Assembly: GCF_032190635.1 (NCBI RefSeq)
Contig: NZ_JAVLAS010000001.1
Span: 1,116,001 to 1,180,000 of the forward strand
Length of the DNA stretch: 64,000 nt
Source: Levilactobacillus zymae
GTDB taxonomy: Bacteria > Bacillota > Bacilli > Lactobacillales > Lactobacillaceae
Reading direction: 5' to 3'
A program made the translations under genes and the position numbers. The notes beneath the pieces were generated by a model, which worked only from the letters and a program-made list of their open reading frames with translations, did not search any database and was not told the DNA's origin. Shown here one piece after another: positions 55,869-64,000 of this stretch (positions are counted from its first letter, which is position 1; every line of letters begins with the position of its first letter).

Positions 55869-57227
55869 TTAATGAATCACTAAGCTCAGTAACAGGACGA
55901 TGATGATGCCGACCACCGAAATGACCGTTTCGAGCACGGTCCAGATACTCAACGTCTGCTTGACCGATAAGTCAAAGTATTCCTTGAACATCCAGAAACC
56001 GGCATCGTTGACGTGCGAGGCGGCTAAGGAACCGGCCCCGATGGCGAGCACCATCAGTGCGGGTGCCACGCCGGCCTGGGCCATCAGTGGGGCTACAATT
56101 CCGGCAGCGGTTAACGCCGCTACGGTAGCGGATCCTAAGGCCACCCGTAAGACGACGGCCACCAGCCAGCCCAATAGCAGGGGCGACATGTTGGAGTTGA
56201 CGAAGATCTTCGCCACTTCTTGCCCAACCCCGCCATCGATGAGGACCTGTTTGAAGGCCCCCCCACCACCGATAACCAGCAGCAGCATGGCGATGGACTT
56301 GACCGCGTCTTCCAGCGTTTGCATGATGTCGGCGGTCTTGCGGTTCCGGCGCCAACCCATGGTGAACATGGCGACCAACAGCGAAATCAACATGGCCATG
56401 GCGGGATCCCCAATCAGCGCCACGATTTGATCGAGCATGGTGGCGTTCTTGGTCGGGGTGGCGCCGCCGTTGACGGTCATCTTGTAGATGGTGGTAATCG
56501 CCATCAGGATAACCGGGAAGAGGGACGTGAGAACGGATAACCCAAAGCTAGGGGCGTCTTCGGGTTTGATGGTTTTGACCTCGCCTAACGACGAGAGGTT
56601 ACCCTTGCGCTCAAAGGCGCTGGGCGCAAACTTGCGGGCCAGCTTGGTAAAGACCGGACCGGCGATGATGGCCGCCGGAATCGCGACCACCAGACCTAAC
56701 AACAGAATTTCCCCGTCGTTGGCCTTCAGGACCGCCGCAATGGCAACCGGGGCCGGGTGCGGGGGTAAGAACCCGTGGGTGACGGACAATGCGGCCGCCA
56801 TCGGGATCCCTAAGTAGAGAATCGGGACGTTGGCTTCCAACGCAATCGCAAAGACAATGGGAATTAAGAGAACCAGCCCAACTTCGAAGAAGAGGGCGAT
56901 CCCGATAATAAAGGAGGCGAGCATAATGGCAACTTGCAACCGTTGCTTACCGAACTTATCGATCAGCGTGGTGGCAATCACGTTGGCCCCACCGGCATCG
57001 GCGACTAACCGGCCCAACATGGCCCCGAACCCGAAGACCAGGGACAATTCCCCCAATTGACTACCAATCCCAGCTTCGATGGTCGTCATGATCTTGGTCA
57101 GGTTCATGCCCAACAGGAGGGCGGTTAAGACGGACGTCATAATCAGTGAGACGAAGGTGTTGATCTTGAAACGAATAATGAGGACTAATAGAAAGATGAC
57201 CCCAATGACAAGTGCAATTAATTCCAT
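55869..57227 (-). CDS. gntP: Gluconate:proton symporter, GntP family
   Basis: Membrane permease of 452 aa with about twelve to fourteen hydrophobic segments. Features of the GntP family include FGAMLGRLVADAGGANVIAT, LPPHPAPVAIAAVLKAN and SATVAALTAAGIVAPLM. The ATG has AAAGGG 11 bases upstream. It lies downstream of gntK on the same strand but behind its own hairpin region (57335-57383), so it may have a separate promoter (TATAAT on the minus strand near 57310). It takes up gluconate for GntK. Confidence 0.95.
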   Translation of the reverse strand: MELIALVIGVIFLLVLIIRFKINTFVSLIMTSVLTALLLGMNLTKIMTTIEAGIGSQLGELSLVFGFGAMLGRLVADAGGANVIATTLIDKFGKQRLQVAIMLASFIIGIALFFEVGLVLLIPIVFAIALEANVPILYLGIPMAAALSVTHGFLPPHPAPVAIAAVLKANDGEILLLGLVVAIPAAIIAGPVFTKLARKFAPSAFERKGNLSSLGEVKTIKPEDAPSFGLSVLTSLFPVILMAITTIYKMTVNGGATPTKNATMLDQIVALIGDPAMAMLISLLVAMFTMGWRRNRKTADIMQTLEDAVKSIAMLLLVIGGGGAFKQVLIDGGVGQEVAKIFVNSNMSPLLLGWLVAVVLRVALGSATVAALTAAGIVAPLMAQAGVAPALMVLAIGAGSLAASHVNDAGFWMFKEYFDLSVKQTLSIWTVLETVISVVGIIIVLLLSLVIH

Positions 57228-57262
57228 AAGAAGTAAGCCCTTTCATCTTAGATATTTTTGAA

Positions 57263-57286
57263 AGGCTAGCACCCCTATACTAGCCT
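57263..57286 (-). promoter_or_regulatory. Leader hairpin of gntP
   Basis: AGGCTAG and CTAGCCT are perfect 7-base arms around CACCCCTATA in the short gntP leader. This may be an operator or an mRNA-stabilising hairpin. Confidence 0.35.
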
Positions 57287-57334
57287 GCCTATGAGCAATT
57301 CACATTATACTGGATAGCACACAATTTGTATATT

Positions 57335-57383
57335 AAAGAACCTTCCTAACTTTCAAAAACGCGAGAGTTAGAAAGGTTCTTTT
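57335..57383. terminator. Terminator between gntK and gntP
   Basis: AAAGAACCTTCCTAACT pairs with AGTTAGAAAGGTTCTTT, ending in T residues on both strands. It ends the gntK transcript. Confidence 0.8.
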
Positions 57384-57398
57384 CAGAAAATGCGTAAA

Positions 57399-58952
57399 TT
57401 AGTGTTTTTCGGTAGTTTGTTGCGGGTGTTTTCGCTGGAATTCCGCAATGTTCTTGTATTCGGATTGCAATTGCCGGCTTAACCGGATGTAGATTGGGAC
57501 CAACGCCCGGTAAGCTTCGAACGTGTCGGGGTTCGGGTGGTGCACGTTAGCGACCCCGATGAAGTTCTTAACCTGGGCCAAGTCATCGATCAACCCTAAC
57601 GAATACATTCCTAACGTCGCAGCGCCTAAGGCCGTTCCTTCAGGACTTTCGGGAATCGTGACGTCTTGTTCGAAGATGTCGGCCAACATTTGCCGCCAGA
57701 GCGCGGAGCGGGCGAACCCACCAGTGGCTTGGATGCTAGATGGCTTGCCGACGACTTCTTCTAAGGCCAGCATCACGGTGTAGAGGTTGTAGACAATCCC
57801 TTCCAGCGCGGCCCGGACCATGTGGGCCCGTGAATGCGTCCGCGTCAAGCCGAAGAAGGATCCGCGGGCGTTGGCGTCCCAGATAGGGGCCCGTTCGCCA
57901 CCCAAGAAAGGATGGAAAATCAGCCCGTCGGAACCGGCCGGAATCTTGGATGCAATTTCGGTCAGCAGGTCGTAAGAGTCAACCTTCATTTGTTCGGCAG
58001 TAATCTTTTCGGGCGCGAAGAGTTGATCGCGGACCCACCGGAAGACAATCCCCCCGTTGTTGACCGGCCCACCGACGACCCAACGGCCCTCGGAGAGGTA
58101 GTAGCAGAAGACCCGGCCCTTAGGGTCAATCTTCGGCTTGTCGGTCACGACCCGCACGGCGCCAGACGTCCCGATGGTTACGGCGACAACACCAGGGTTG
58201 ATGGCGTTAACTCCCAGGTTGGCTAACGGACCATCGGAAGCACCCATGACGAATGGGGTGTTGGGATCCATTCCGATGACGCCGGCGTAATCGGCCTTCA
58301 TCCCGGAGATTTGATCCGTGGTATCGACCAGCTTGGGTAATTGGTCGCGGGTGATGCCGGCCACTTGTAAGGCTTGGTCGTCCCAGTCCATCTTGAAGAT
58401 GTTGAACAGCCCCGTGGCGTTAGCGATGGAGTAGTCTTCCTGTAAGACACCGAATAGCTTGTAAATGACGTATTCCTTGATCCCGACGAACCACCGCGCC
58501 TGCTTGAACAGGTCTGGTTGTTCGTTGCGTAACCAAATTAACTTGCTTAACGGCGTCATCGGGTGAATTGGCGTCCCGGTCTTTTCGTACAATTGCTTAC
58601 CCACACCGTTTTCACGGAGTTCGTCGGCGTATTGAACGGCCCGGTTGTCGGCCCAGGTGATGGCGCGCGTCAAAGGTTTGTGGTTGTCGTCTAATAAAAT
58701 CAGACTGTGCATGGCGGCGGAGAACGAAACCCCGTGTAAGGTCCCATGCTTCAGGTCAGCCTTGCGAATGACCGTGGTTAATCCGTCAATAATTGCGGAG
58801 AAGATTTCTTCGGGATCTTCTTCCGCCATATCGGGGACATCTTGGTAGAGGGGATACAAGTTATTAGAATACCCCTGCATCTTTCCGTCAGTGTCGTACA
58901 ATACCGTCTTCACACTGGTTGTCCCAATGTCGACGCCAATCATGTAGTCCAT
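57399..58952 (-). CDS. gntK: Gluconokinase (FGGY family)
   Basis: ATP-dependent sugar kinase of 517 aa making 6-phosphogluconate, which enters the phosphoketolase route. The N-terminal phosphate-binding loop is GVDIGTTSVKTVLYD; the FGGY signature region includes ITWADNRAVQYADEL and the C-terminal adenine/phosphate motif GGFARSALWRQMLADIF. Length and start match Firmicutes GntK; xylulose kinase relatives are the main alternative. AAAGGAAGAG precedes the ATG. It is divergent from gntR, and its promoter region has a cre-like site and palindromes. Confidence 0.93.
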   Translation of the reverse strand: MDYMIGVDIGTTSVKTVLYDTDGKMQGYSNNLYPLYQDVPDMAEEDPEEIFSAIIDGLTTVIRKADLKHGTLHGVSFSAAMHSLILLDDNHKPLTRAITWADNRAVQYADELRENGVGKQLYEKTGTPIHPMTPLSKLIWLRNEQPDLFKQARWFVGIKEYVIYKLFGVLQEDYSIANATGLFNIFKMDWDDQALQVAGITRDQLPKLVDTTDQISGMKADYAGVIGMDPNTPFVMGASDGPLANLGVNAINPGVVAVTIGTSGAVRVVTDKPKIDPKGRVFCYYLSEGRWVVGGPVNNGGIVFRWVRDQLFAPEKITAEQMKVDSYDLLTEIASKIPAGSDGLIFHPFLGGERAPIWDANARGSFFGLTRTHSRAHMVRAALEGIVYNLYTVMLALEEVVGKPSSIQATGGFARSALWRQMLADIFEQDVTIPESPEGTALGAATLGMYSLGLIDDLAQVKNFIGVANVHHPNPDTFEAYRALVPIYIRLSRQLQSEYKNIAEFQRKHPQQTTEKH

Positions 58953-59064
58953 AAAACTCTTCCTTTCGTGGTAACTCGTTTAAGTCGCATGCACTGCTAC
59001 TTAGGAGACATTATCGCCGGGTAAGTAACGCTAAATCCGCCGTCGGGACCTTCAAAACCCAACT

Positions 59065-59078
59065 AGAAAACGTTATCA
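59065..59078 (-). promoter_or_regulatory. cre-like CcpA site upstream of gntK
   Basis: AGAAAACGTTATCA matches TGNAANCGNWNNCA except at the first base. It lies about 110 bases from gntK, downstream of the predicted gntK transcription start, a position that would cause roadblock repression. Confidence 0.5.
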
Positions 59079-59083
59079 TGGAT

Positions 59084-59212
59084 AGCGTACTGGGTCGCTT
59101 GGCGAAAAGCAAGCGTTATCCCTTCGTTTAACCTGGCTTAAATGCCATTTTAGACAAAGAGGCCCCCGAAGGCAATGCTGTTTATTATATGTAAAAAAGT
59201 TTCACTTTTCAA
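59084..59212 (-). promoter_or_regulatory. Promoter of gntK
   Basis: On the minus strand TTGAAA (59212-59207) and TATAAT (59189-59184) are spaced by 17 bases, a near-consensus promoter. A palindrome AAAAGT-TTC-ACTTTT (59195-59209) overlaps the spacer and -35, a good operator position. Confidence 0.7.
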
Positions 59213-59220
59213 GTGGGGTG

Positions 59221-59237
59221 TTGTAAAATATTTACAA
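59221..59237. promoter_or_regulatory. Likely GntR operator (perfect palindrome)
   Basis: TTGTAAA-ATA-TTTACAA is a perfect 7-3-7 palindrome at the predicted -10 of gntR, about 25 bases before its start codon. It suggests autoregulation. Confidence 0.6.
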
Positions 59238-59262
59238 AAAGATTTTTAAAACCAGAAGGGTG

Positions 59263-60132
59263 ATGGTGGTTATCGCACGTTCAGCATTGGGTAAACTGCG
59301 CGGAAAGTATGACAGTTTATCCACCACAGAAAAGAGGATTGCGCAACTCGCGCTCAACAGTCCGTCGGCGGTCAGTGAGATGACCATTCGCGAACTTGCG
59401 AGTGCGGCCGGGGCGTCGACCGCGTCGATCTCGCGGTTCGTCAAGCGCCTGGGGTACGCTAACTACCGGGAGTTTACCATGGAGTTGGCCCACGTGGTTG
59501 TCGTTGACGCGCACGAGGGGGCCAAGTTATTTAAAGAACTGGGCGAAGGGGACTCGTTAGGCGTCATTGCCAACAAGGTTTTCCATTCGTCCATGGCCTC
59601 CCTGGAAGCCACGAACGACGCGCTGAGCGAAAACGACATTGCTCGGGCGGTCCTGAAGTTAATCAATGCCGGCACCGTGAACTTCTTCGGTCTGGGGGGG
59701 TCGTCGATTGCGGCCCTAGACGGGTACCATAAGTTCATTCGGACCTCGCTGAACGTGGCTTACCATCCCGATTACGATATTCAATTGATGCAGGCAGCCA
59801 AGTTGACCGCCGACGATTGTGCCGTGGTGATCTCCCACTCCGGGAAAAACTATGAAACTATTCAGATCGTGAAGGAATTAAAAGCCAACCACGTGCCCAT
59901 TATCGGCATTACCAGTTACAGCGGATCGCCGTTAGCCCGGGCGGCGACGGTGACGCTGCTATCGCTGACCGATGAGATTAAGTACCGCTCCGAGGGGATG
60001 TACTCGTTAATCTCACAAATTGCCATTCTAGACAGCCTATTTATGATGACGGTTTTGCGCAGTTCGTCGCGTACTCAGCCGGTTTTGATGCACGTCCGGG
60101 ACGTGATTGAACGAACCCGTGAAGAACCTTAA
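59263..60132 (+). CDS. gntR: RpiR/MurR-family regulator of gluconate genes
   Basis: A 289-aa RpiR-family regulator. The N-terminal helix-turn-helix (TIRELASAAGASTASISRFV near residues 43-62) precedes a SIS phosphosugar-binding domain (FFGLGGSSIAALDGYHKFIR, then VVISHSGKNYETIQIVKEL and GITSYSGSPLA). It would sense 6-phosphogluconate or a related ester. The start is uncertain: GTG 59260, ATG 59263 and GTG 59266 all follow AGAAGGG closely. It is divergent from gntK; placement and family make it the likely regulator of gntK and gntP. Confidence 0.9.
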   Translation: MVVIARSALGKLRGKYDSLSTTEKRIAQLALNSPSAVSEMTIRELASAAGASTASISRFVKRLGYANYREFTMELAHVVVVDAHEGAKLFKELGEGDSLGVIANKVFHSSMASLEATNDALSENDIARAVLKLINAGTVNFFGLGGSSIAALDGYHKFIRTSLNVAYHPDYDIQLMQAAKLTADDCAVVISHSGKNYETIQIVKELKANHVPIIGITSYSGSPLARAATVTLLSLTDEIKYRSEGMYSLISQIAILDSLFMMTVLRSSSRTQPVLMHVRDVIERTREEP

Positions 60133-60141
60133 GGTGGTCAT

Positions 60142-60149
60142 GGTATAAT
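60142..60149 (+). promoter_or_regulatory. Extended -10 promoter of the GH25-like gene
   Basis: TGGTATAAT is an extended -10 element shortly after gntR, giving a leader of only 20-30 bases. Confidence 0.5.
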
Positions 60150-60184
60150 AGTCCAAAAGCGTGACGCGAGGATCGGTGACAACG

Positions 60185-60952
60185 GTGAGACGACGGGATT
60201 ATCAACCAATTTATGAAAAGCGGCACCGGCGTCAACGGCGGTGGCGGCGTTTGGGATTTCTACTCCTGTGTGGGCTGGTGATTAGCCTGGGTGTGTGGGG
60301 CTGGCAAACCTGGCAACAGTATACCCAGGAGCGGCTGGCCCGGTATCCGATTCACGGCGTCACCATCAACCAGGACAGCGGTTATCTAGATTTTCAGCAA
60401 TTAGCCAAGCATAATCAGTTCGTCTACATCCAGGCCACCTCGGGCGCCACCTACAGCGATAATGATTTTAGTAATAATTATTCGCGGGCGCAGGGGGCCG
60501 CCGTCAAGGTGGGGGTCATGCACACCTTTAGTTTTTCGTCGTCGGCTCGGCGACAGATTCACCATTTCGAACAGACGGTGGGGCAGCAGAGCGGCACACT
60601 GCCGATCATGATTGCGGTGAGCTATTACGACCAATATAACAGTAGTAATCAGGCGATGGCCACCCAGGGACAGAAATTAAAGACGTTGGTCACCGCCCTA
60701 GAGAAAGACTATCAGCAGGGCGTGGTGATTTACGCCAATAAAACGGTGCTCACCCAGTTCGTTCGGCCGGTCTTACCGAATCAGGATGAATGGATGGCCG
60801 ATGGGCATCTGGGGCATTACGGGTCACCGGTGCGGTTGATCGAGTATAACGCTAACGGCAAACTAAGCCAAAACGGTCAATCGCAGGCGGTGGGGTTTAC
60901 GGTCTTTAACGGTACCAAGCAGCAGTGGGCCCAGTTTAGTGATCAAGATTAA
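60185..60952 (+). CDS. Membrane-anchored GH25-like protein lacking the catalytic acids
   Basis: A 255-aa protein with a very basic cytoplasmic N-terminus (RRRDYQPIYEKRHRRQRRWR), one membrane anchor (LGFLLLCGLVISLGVWGW) and an external domain with the GH25 lysozyme layout. The family acids are replaced: the GIDVS start reads GVTIN, KATEG reads IQATSG, and the internal LDxE reads VSYYDQ. The protein may therefore bind rather than cut cell wall, or be a divergent enzyme. Start is uncertain (GTG at 60161, 60176 or 60185; GAGGA at 60168-60172). It follows gntR but has its own extended -10 element. A very long terminator follows. Confidence 0.7.
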   Translation: MRRRDYQPIYEKRHRRQRRWRRLGFLLLCGLVISLGVWGWQTWQQYTQERLARYPIHGVTINQDSGYLDFQQLAKHNQFVYIQATSGATYSDNDFSNNYSRAQGAAVKVGVMHTFSFSSSARRQIHHFEQTVGQQSGTLPIMIAVSYYDQYNSSNQAMATQGQKLKTLVTALEKDYQQGVVIYANKTVLTQFVRPVLPNQDEWMADGHLGHYGSPVRLIEYNANGKLSQNGQSQAVGFTVFNGTKQQWAQFSDQD

Positions 60953-60995
60953 AGCTGAGACTGGTAACGTAGGCCCCGCGGGTCTAAGTTGTCAG

Positions 60996-61052
60996 CTAAC
61001 GTAAAGGCGACCATTATTCCTGAATTGGGAATGATGGTCGCCTTTACGTTAG
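60996..61052. terminator. Very long bidirectional terminator hairpin
   Basis: CTAACGTAAAGGCGACCATT and five more bases (60996-61020) pair with 61028-61052 over 25 positions with one mismatch, between converging genes. Confidence 0.8.
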
Positions 61053-61095
61053 GTTAACTAAAAACGCCGCTACTTAAACGGTTGTGATGTCAAGA

Positions 61096-61476
61096 TTATT
61101 TAGCCGATGATGGACCGTCGACAGGATGGACCGTGTATGTACAATCGTCGGCTTCGTCGAAAAACGAGATGGGTTGTTGTTCGTTGGCGTGGATGACCAG
61201 GTGATACCCAAATTTATCTTGGAACGTCAGCTGGTGATCGTCCAGTTTTTGGACCCGGACTTCCAGTGAGCGGCCATCGATATGCACATCCAGATTTGGG
61301 CTGATCTCTAACCGGTGGTGCCGCTGATTATGCGGGTCCACGAACTGCCAGGTCCCCGCATAAAATAACGGTGACGCCTGTCGGGGCTGCCCCTGTTGCT
61401 TTTTACGCAGTGAGAAGCCGCCGGTCAGTCCGGCCAGAAGTGAAATCCCAAATAACGCAAGTTCTCGACCTTTCAC
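61096..61476 (-). CDS. DUF4828-type hypothetical protein
   Basis: A 126-aa protein with a short hydrophobic N-terminus (LALFGISLLAGLTGGFSL) that may be a membrane anchor. It is followed by a soluble beta-rich domain (FYAGTWQFVDPHNQRHHRLE, then LTFQDKFGYHLVIHAN). It resembles the lactobacillar DUF4828 group; function unknown. GTG start with AAAGGAGGG upstream. It is monocistronic and converges with the GH25-like gene. Confidence 0.75.
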   Translation of the reverse strand: MKGRELALFGISLLAGLTGGFSLRKKQQGQPRQASPLFYAGTWQFVDPHNQRHHRLEISPNLDVHIDGRSLEVRVQKLDDHQLTFQDKFGYHLVIHANEQQPISFFDEADDCTYTVHPVDGPSSAK

Positions 61477-61645
61477 CGGTAATCCCTCCTTTGAATTTAC
61501 TAGCTGTCTTCAATATAACATTTTTTAAGAAAGAAGCCACGCCAAACCCCCAGCAATTTTAAGAAAATATAAGGTCGTCGCTATGCCTATGCGACGGGGA
61601 CTGTTAGAATAAGAAGTAACAAATGATGCATTGGAGGAATGACTC

Positions 61646-62647
61646 ATGATTCGAATTGGAACAGTGGGGACTCATTGGATTACGCAACAGTTGGTTGAGG
61701 CGTTAGCTTTATCGAAGCAATACGACCTCGCCGCAGTTTATTCCCGGCACACGGATACCGCGCAGGCGTTTGCGACCAAGAACCACGCGCAGGCCAGTTA
61801 CACGGACTACGATACCATGCTGGATGAGGCTAACCTGGACGTGGTGTACTTAGCCTCGCCCAATAGCTTGCATTTCCAACAAGCCTTAGCCGCGATTCGG
61901 CACGACATTTCGGTCATCGTCGAAAAGCCGGTCGTCAGCAACCAGGGTGAAATGACGGCGCTCATGGCCGAATTGGCCAAGCACCCTCACGTCCGGTTAT
62001 TAGAAGCCGCACGGAACGTGCACACGCCTAACTTCCACGCACTAGAAAAGGCCGTCGCAGCGTTGCCAACGGTACAGGGAGCCACGTTGACCTACATGAA
62101 GTACTCCTCACGGTACGATAACGTGTTGGCGGGTGAACGGCCAAACGTCTTTACCAAGGAATTTGCCGGAGGCGCTCTGCAGGATTTAGGGGTCTACCCC
62201 ATCTACTTAGCCGTGGCCTTATTCGGTCAACCGGCCAACGTGGCGTACTTCCCGACGTTAGTGGCCACCGGTGCCGACGGTAAGGGGATTGCCATCCTCC
62301 GGTACGGAGACTTTGACGTGACCGTTAACTTCGGTAAGACCAGTAACGCCTACGCGTGGTCCGAGATTTACGGCTTAAAGGAAACCCTGGCGATGGATAG
62401 CGCCGGTGAGTTAACGCGGGTGAAGGCCTACGACGAAGATGGGGCAGAAGAGAACCTGACCCAACCGGAGCTAGTCAACCCGATGCTGCCCGAAGTCAAC
62501 GACTTTGCGCGGATCTTACAGGCCCCCGACGATGCCCAGAACGCGGCCGATTACCGGCGGTGGTTACGGTGGAGCCAACAGGTCAACCAAGTCTTATACG
62601 ACTTGCGGGTTTCGGCCAACCTGTACTTCCCAGCGGACGAAAACTAG
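61646..62647 (+). CDS. Gfo/Idh/MocA-family oxidoreductase
   Basis: NAD(P)-dependent oxidoreductase of 333 aa. The N-terminal Rossmann fold starts IRIGTVGTHWITQQLVEAL, which lacks the classical GxGxxG, and continues with VYSRHTDTAQAFA. The family EKP motif is VIVEKPV near residue 93 and the C-terminal domain has GGALQDLGVYPIY with the expected Asp/His region. GGAGGA precedes the ATG. The substrate is probably a sugar or sugar alcohol but cannot be named. The 18-base gap to the helicase gene suggests co-transcription. Confidence 0.9.
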   Translation: MIRIGTVGTHWITQQLVEALALSKQYDLAAVYSRHTDTAQAFATKNHAQASYTDYDTMLDEANLDVVYLASPNSLHFQQALAAIRHDISVIVEKPVVSNQGEMTALMAELAKHPHVRLLEAARNVHTPNFHALEKAVAALPTVQGATLTYMKYSSRYDNVLAGERPNVFTKEFAGGALQDLGVYPIYLAVALFGQPANVAYFPTLVATGADGKGIAILRYGDFDVTVNFGKTSNAYAWSEIYGLKETLAMDSAGELTRVKAYDEDGAEENLTQPELVNPMLPEVNDFARILQAPDDAQNAADYRRWLRWSQQVNQVLYDLRVSANLYFPADEN

Positions 62648-62665
62648 TAAAGAAGAGGACCAAAT

Positions 62666-64000
62666 ATGTTAGAACAGTATCAAGCGCACTTTCACGCCTT
62701 AGGCTATGACGCACCGACCGCCATTCAGGCGGCGGTCTACGGTCCCATGACCAGTGACCAGAACGTGTTGGGGTTAGCCCCAACCGGCTCCGGGAAGACC
62801 GTGGCCTTTACCTTACCAGCCTTAGCCAATCTATTGCCGGGTGACGGTATCCAGTTAATTGTGTTGGAGCCCTCACAGGAGTTGGCCATTCAAACCAGCC
62901 GGGTGATGCGCGACTGGGCGAAACTACTTGACTTGAAGGTCGCCGCTTTGACCGGGGGCGCCAACGTGAAACGCCAAACGGAACGCTTGAAGAAGCGACC
63001 TGAGGTGATTGTCGGGACCCCCGGACGGATTTTAAACCTGATTCAAGACCACAAGTTAAAGATGCACCTGATTTCCCACATTATCGTGGACGAAGCCGAC
63101 GACTTGTTGACCGGCGATACTTTGGAAACGGTGCGGGCGGTGGCCCAAGCCGCACCGGCCGATGGTCAATTAAGTTTCTTCTCCGCCACGGATACGGCCA
63201 TTTTAAGTGATCTTCCCCAGTGGTTCGGCCAGGCGGTCACCCGGATCGACGTGCGGCAACAGGACCAGACCCAGGGGGTGGTTCGCCACGGGCTGTTACA
63301 GGTTGGCATGGGGAAACGCGATCAGATGTTAAAACGCTTGCTGGCTCAACCTAATTTCAGAGCGTTGGTCTTTTTTAAACAAACCAACACTTTGAAGCAC
63401 ACGGCCACCAAGTTTTATCACGACCATGTGTCCGCTACCAGTCTCACCAGTGATCTGCGGCAAGTCCAGCGAGAGAAGGCCCTTCAGGACTTTCGCCAGG
63501 GACGGATCCGGCTGTTACTGACCACGGACGTGGCGGCTCGGGGGCTGGACATTGCTAAGTTACCAGCCGTTATTAACTATGATTTACCTAGCACGGTCAA
63601 CGAGTACGTCCACCGTGCGGGACGGACCGGTCGGATGGGAGAACCTGGTCAGGTGATCAGCTTGGGCGACGACCATGATTTACGTGACTTGAAGAAGCTG
63701 CTCCGGGACACGGACTATCAGTTAGTCCCGCTATACTTCCAAGGTAAGCAACTGACCACGGAACGACCAACGACCCCCGCTGTGCGCGCGGAAAGTCGGC
63801 CGGCGACGCGTCCAGACGGTACCGTGGCGACGCAGCCAGCCCACGAACACCTGACACCAGCCGTGAAGGCGGGAAAACGGGTACCCGCGACTACGACGAA
63901 GGCTTCGGTACCGGCCGTTGCGGCACCGGTCTCGAAGAAGTCTAAGAAGAAACACAAGAATCGCCACAACAAGAACAAAGGCATGCGGAAAAAGTGGCGC
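62666..64000 (+). CDS. DEAD-box RNA helicase, 3' end cut by window
   Basis: ATP-dependent RNA helicase; 445 codons are visible with no stop before the window end. The core has motif I APTGSGKT near residue 39, motif Ib GTPGR, motif II DEAD (DEADDLL), motif III SAT (FFSATDT), LTTDVAARGLDIAK and motif VI HRAGRTGRMG. A basic tail follows (KKSKKKHKNRHNKNKGMRKKWR). It is shorter than CshA and closer to CshB/YfmL-type helicases linked to ribosome assembly or cold growth (inference). GAAGAGG precedes the ATG. Confidence 0.93.
   Translation, partial: MLEQYQAHFHALGYDAPTAIQAAVYGPMTSDQNVLGLAPTGSGKTVAFTLPALANLLPGDGIQLIVLEPSQELAIQTSRVMRDWAKLLDLKVAALTGGANVKRQTERLKKRPEVIVGTPGRILNLIQDHKLKMHLISHIIVDEADDLLTGDTLETVRAVAQAAPADGQLSFFSATDTAILSDLPQWFGQAVTRIDVRQQDQTQGVVRHGLLQVGMGKRDQMLKRLLAQPNFRALVFFKQTNTLKHTATKFYHDHVSATSLTSDLRQVQREKALQDFRQGRIRLLLTTDVAARGLDIAKLPAVINYDLPSTVNEYVHRAGRTGRMGEPGQVISLGDDHDLRDLKKLLRDTDYQLVPLYFQGKQLTTERPTTPAVRAESRPATRPDGTVATQPAHEHLTPAVKAGKRVPATTTKASVPAVAAPVSKKSKKKHKNRHNKNKGMRKKWR

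Overview
The window looks like chromosome from a low-GC-phylum lactic acid bacterium of the family Lactobacillaceae, most likely the genus Levilactobacillus. The clearest pointer is a secreted protein at 36925-38247 whose signal peptide and N-terminal half look like the Levilactobacillus brevis SlpA-type S-layer proteins. The gene order purK-like/pcrA/ligA/camS/gatCAB/dgkB/rlmD, a cydABDC operon without other respiratory complexes, and type I-E-like CRISPR repeats also fit. Coding GC looks above 50 percent by eye, higher than I expect for L. brevis itself, so a higher-GC relative is the better guess (inference).

Layout. 0-4 kb: 3' part of a frameshifted LPXTG surface protein and two small unknown genes. 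4-5 kb: a D-2-hydroxyacid dehydrogenase. 5.3-15.8 kb: a respiratory block (cydA, cydB, a repeat-bearing gap, two cyd ABC exporter genes, an IS5-family element, then divergent polyprenyl diphosphate synthase and menA-like genes). 15.9-31.5 kb: housekeeping genes (xpt, a degenerate purK paralogue, an orphan Phd/YefM antitoxin, a GNAT, pcrA, ligA, camS, gatCAB behind a long structured leader, dgkB, rlmD). 31.6-34.1 kb: an AT-richer patch with an orphan gene and decayed fragments, then an old-yellow-enzyme gene and a PNPOx-family gene. 34.2-41.1 kb: two large same-strand CRISPR arrays (39 and 33 repeats) separated by an S-layer-type gene and a GNAT, with no cas gene anywhere in the window. 41.1-43.9 kb: a LysR regulator divergent from two aldo-keto reductases, with a perfect palindrome between them. 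44.2-49.3 kb: nucleoside catabolism (deoC, deoB, deoD, deoR, pdp) behind a promoter with a cre-like site. 49.7-54.2 kb: gshA-like gene and a LysR/flavodoxin/SDR/cupin/CMD cassette. 54.3-60.1 kb: amino-acid permease and a gluconate locus (gntP, gntK, divergent RpiR-type gntR). 60.2-64 kb: a GH25-like protein lacking the family's acidic residues, a DUF4828-type protein, a Gfo/Idh/MocA oxidoreductase and a DEAD-box helicase cut by the window edge.

How the parts work together. The cyd genes, prenyl synthase and MenA form a quinone/cytochrome bd module that a heterofermenter could use when heme is supplied. The deo/pdp and gnt modules feed pentose phosphates and 6-phosphogluconate into the phosphoketolase route, and both carry cre-like sites, as does cydA. 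The most unusual features are (i) five copies of an intergenic element of about 150 bp that folds into two hairpins inside a closing helix, with paired substitutions between copies and two inverted pairs; (ii) orphan CRISPR arrays holding two spacers that overlap by 26 nt on one target, which together with a pyrimidine-only first spacer base points to an AA-type PAM; and (iii) a multi-branched leader of about 200 nt in front of gatCAB.
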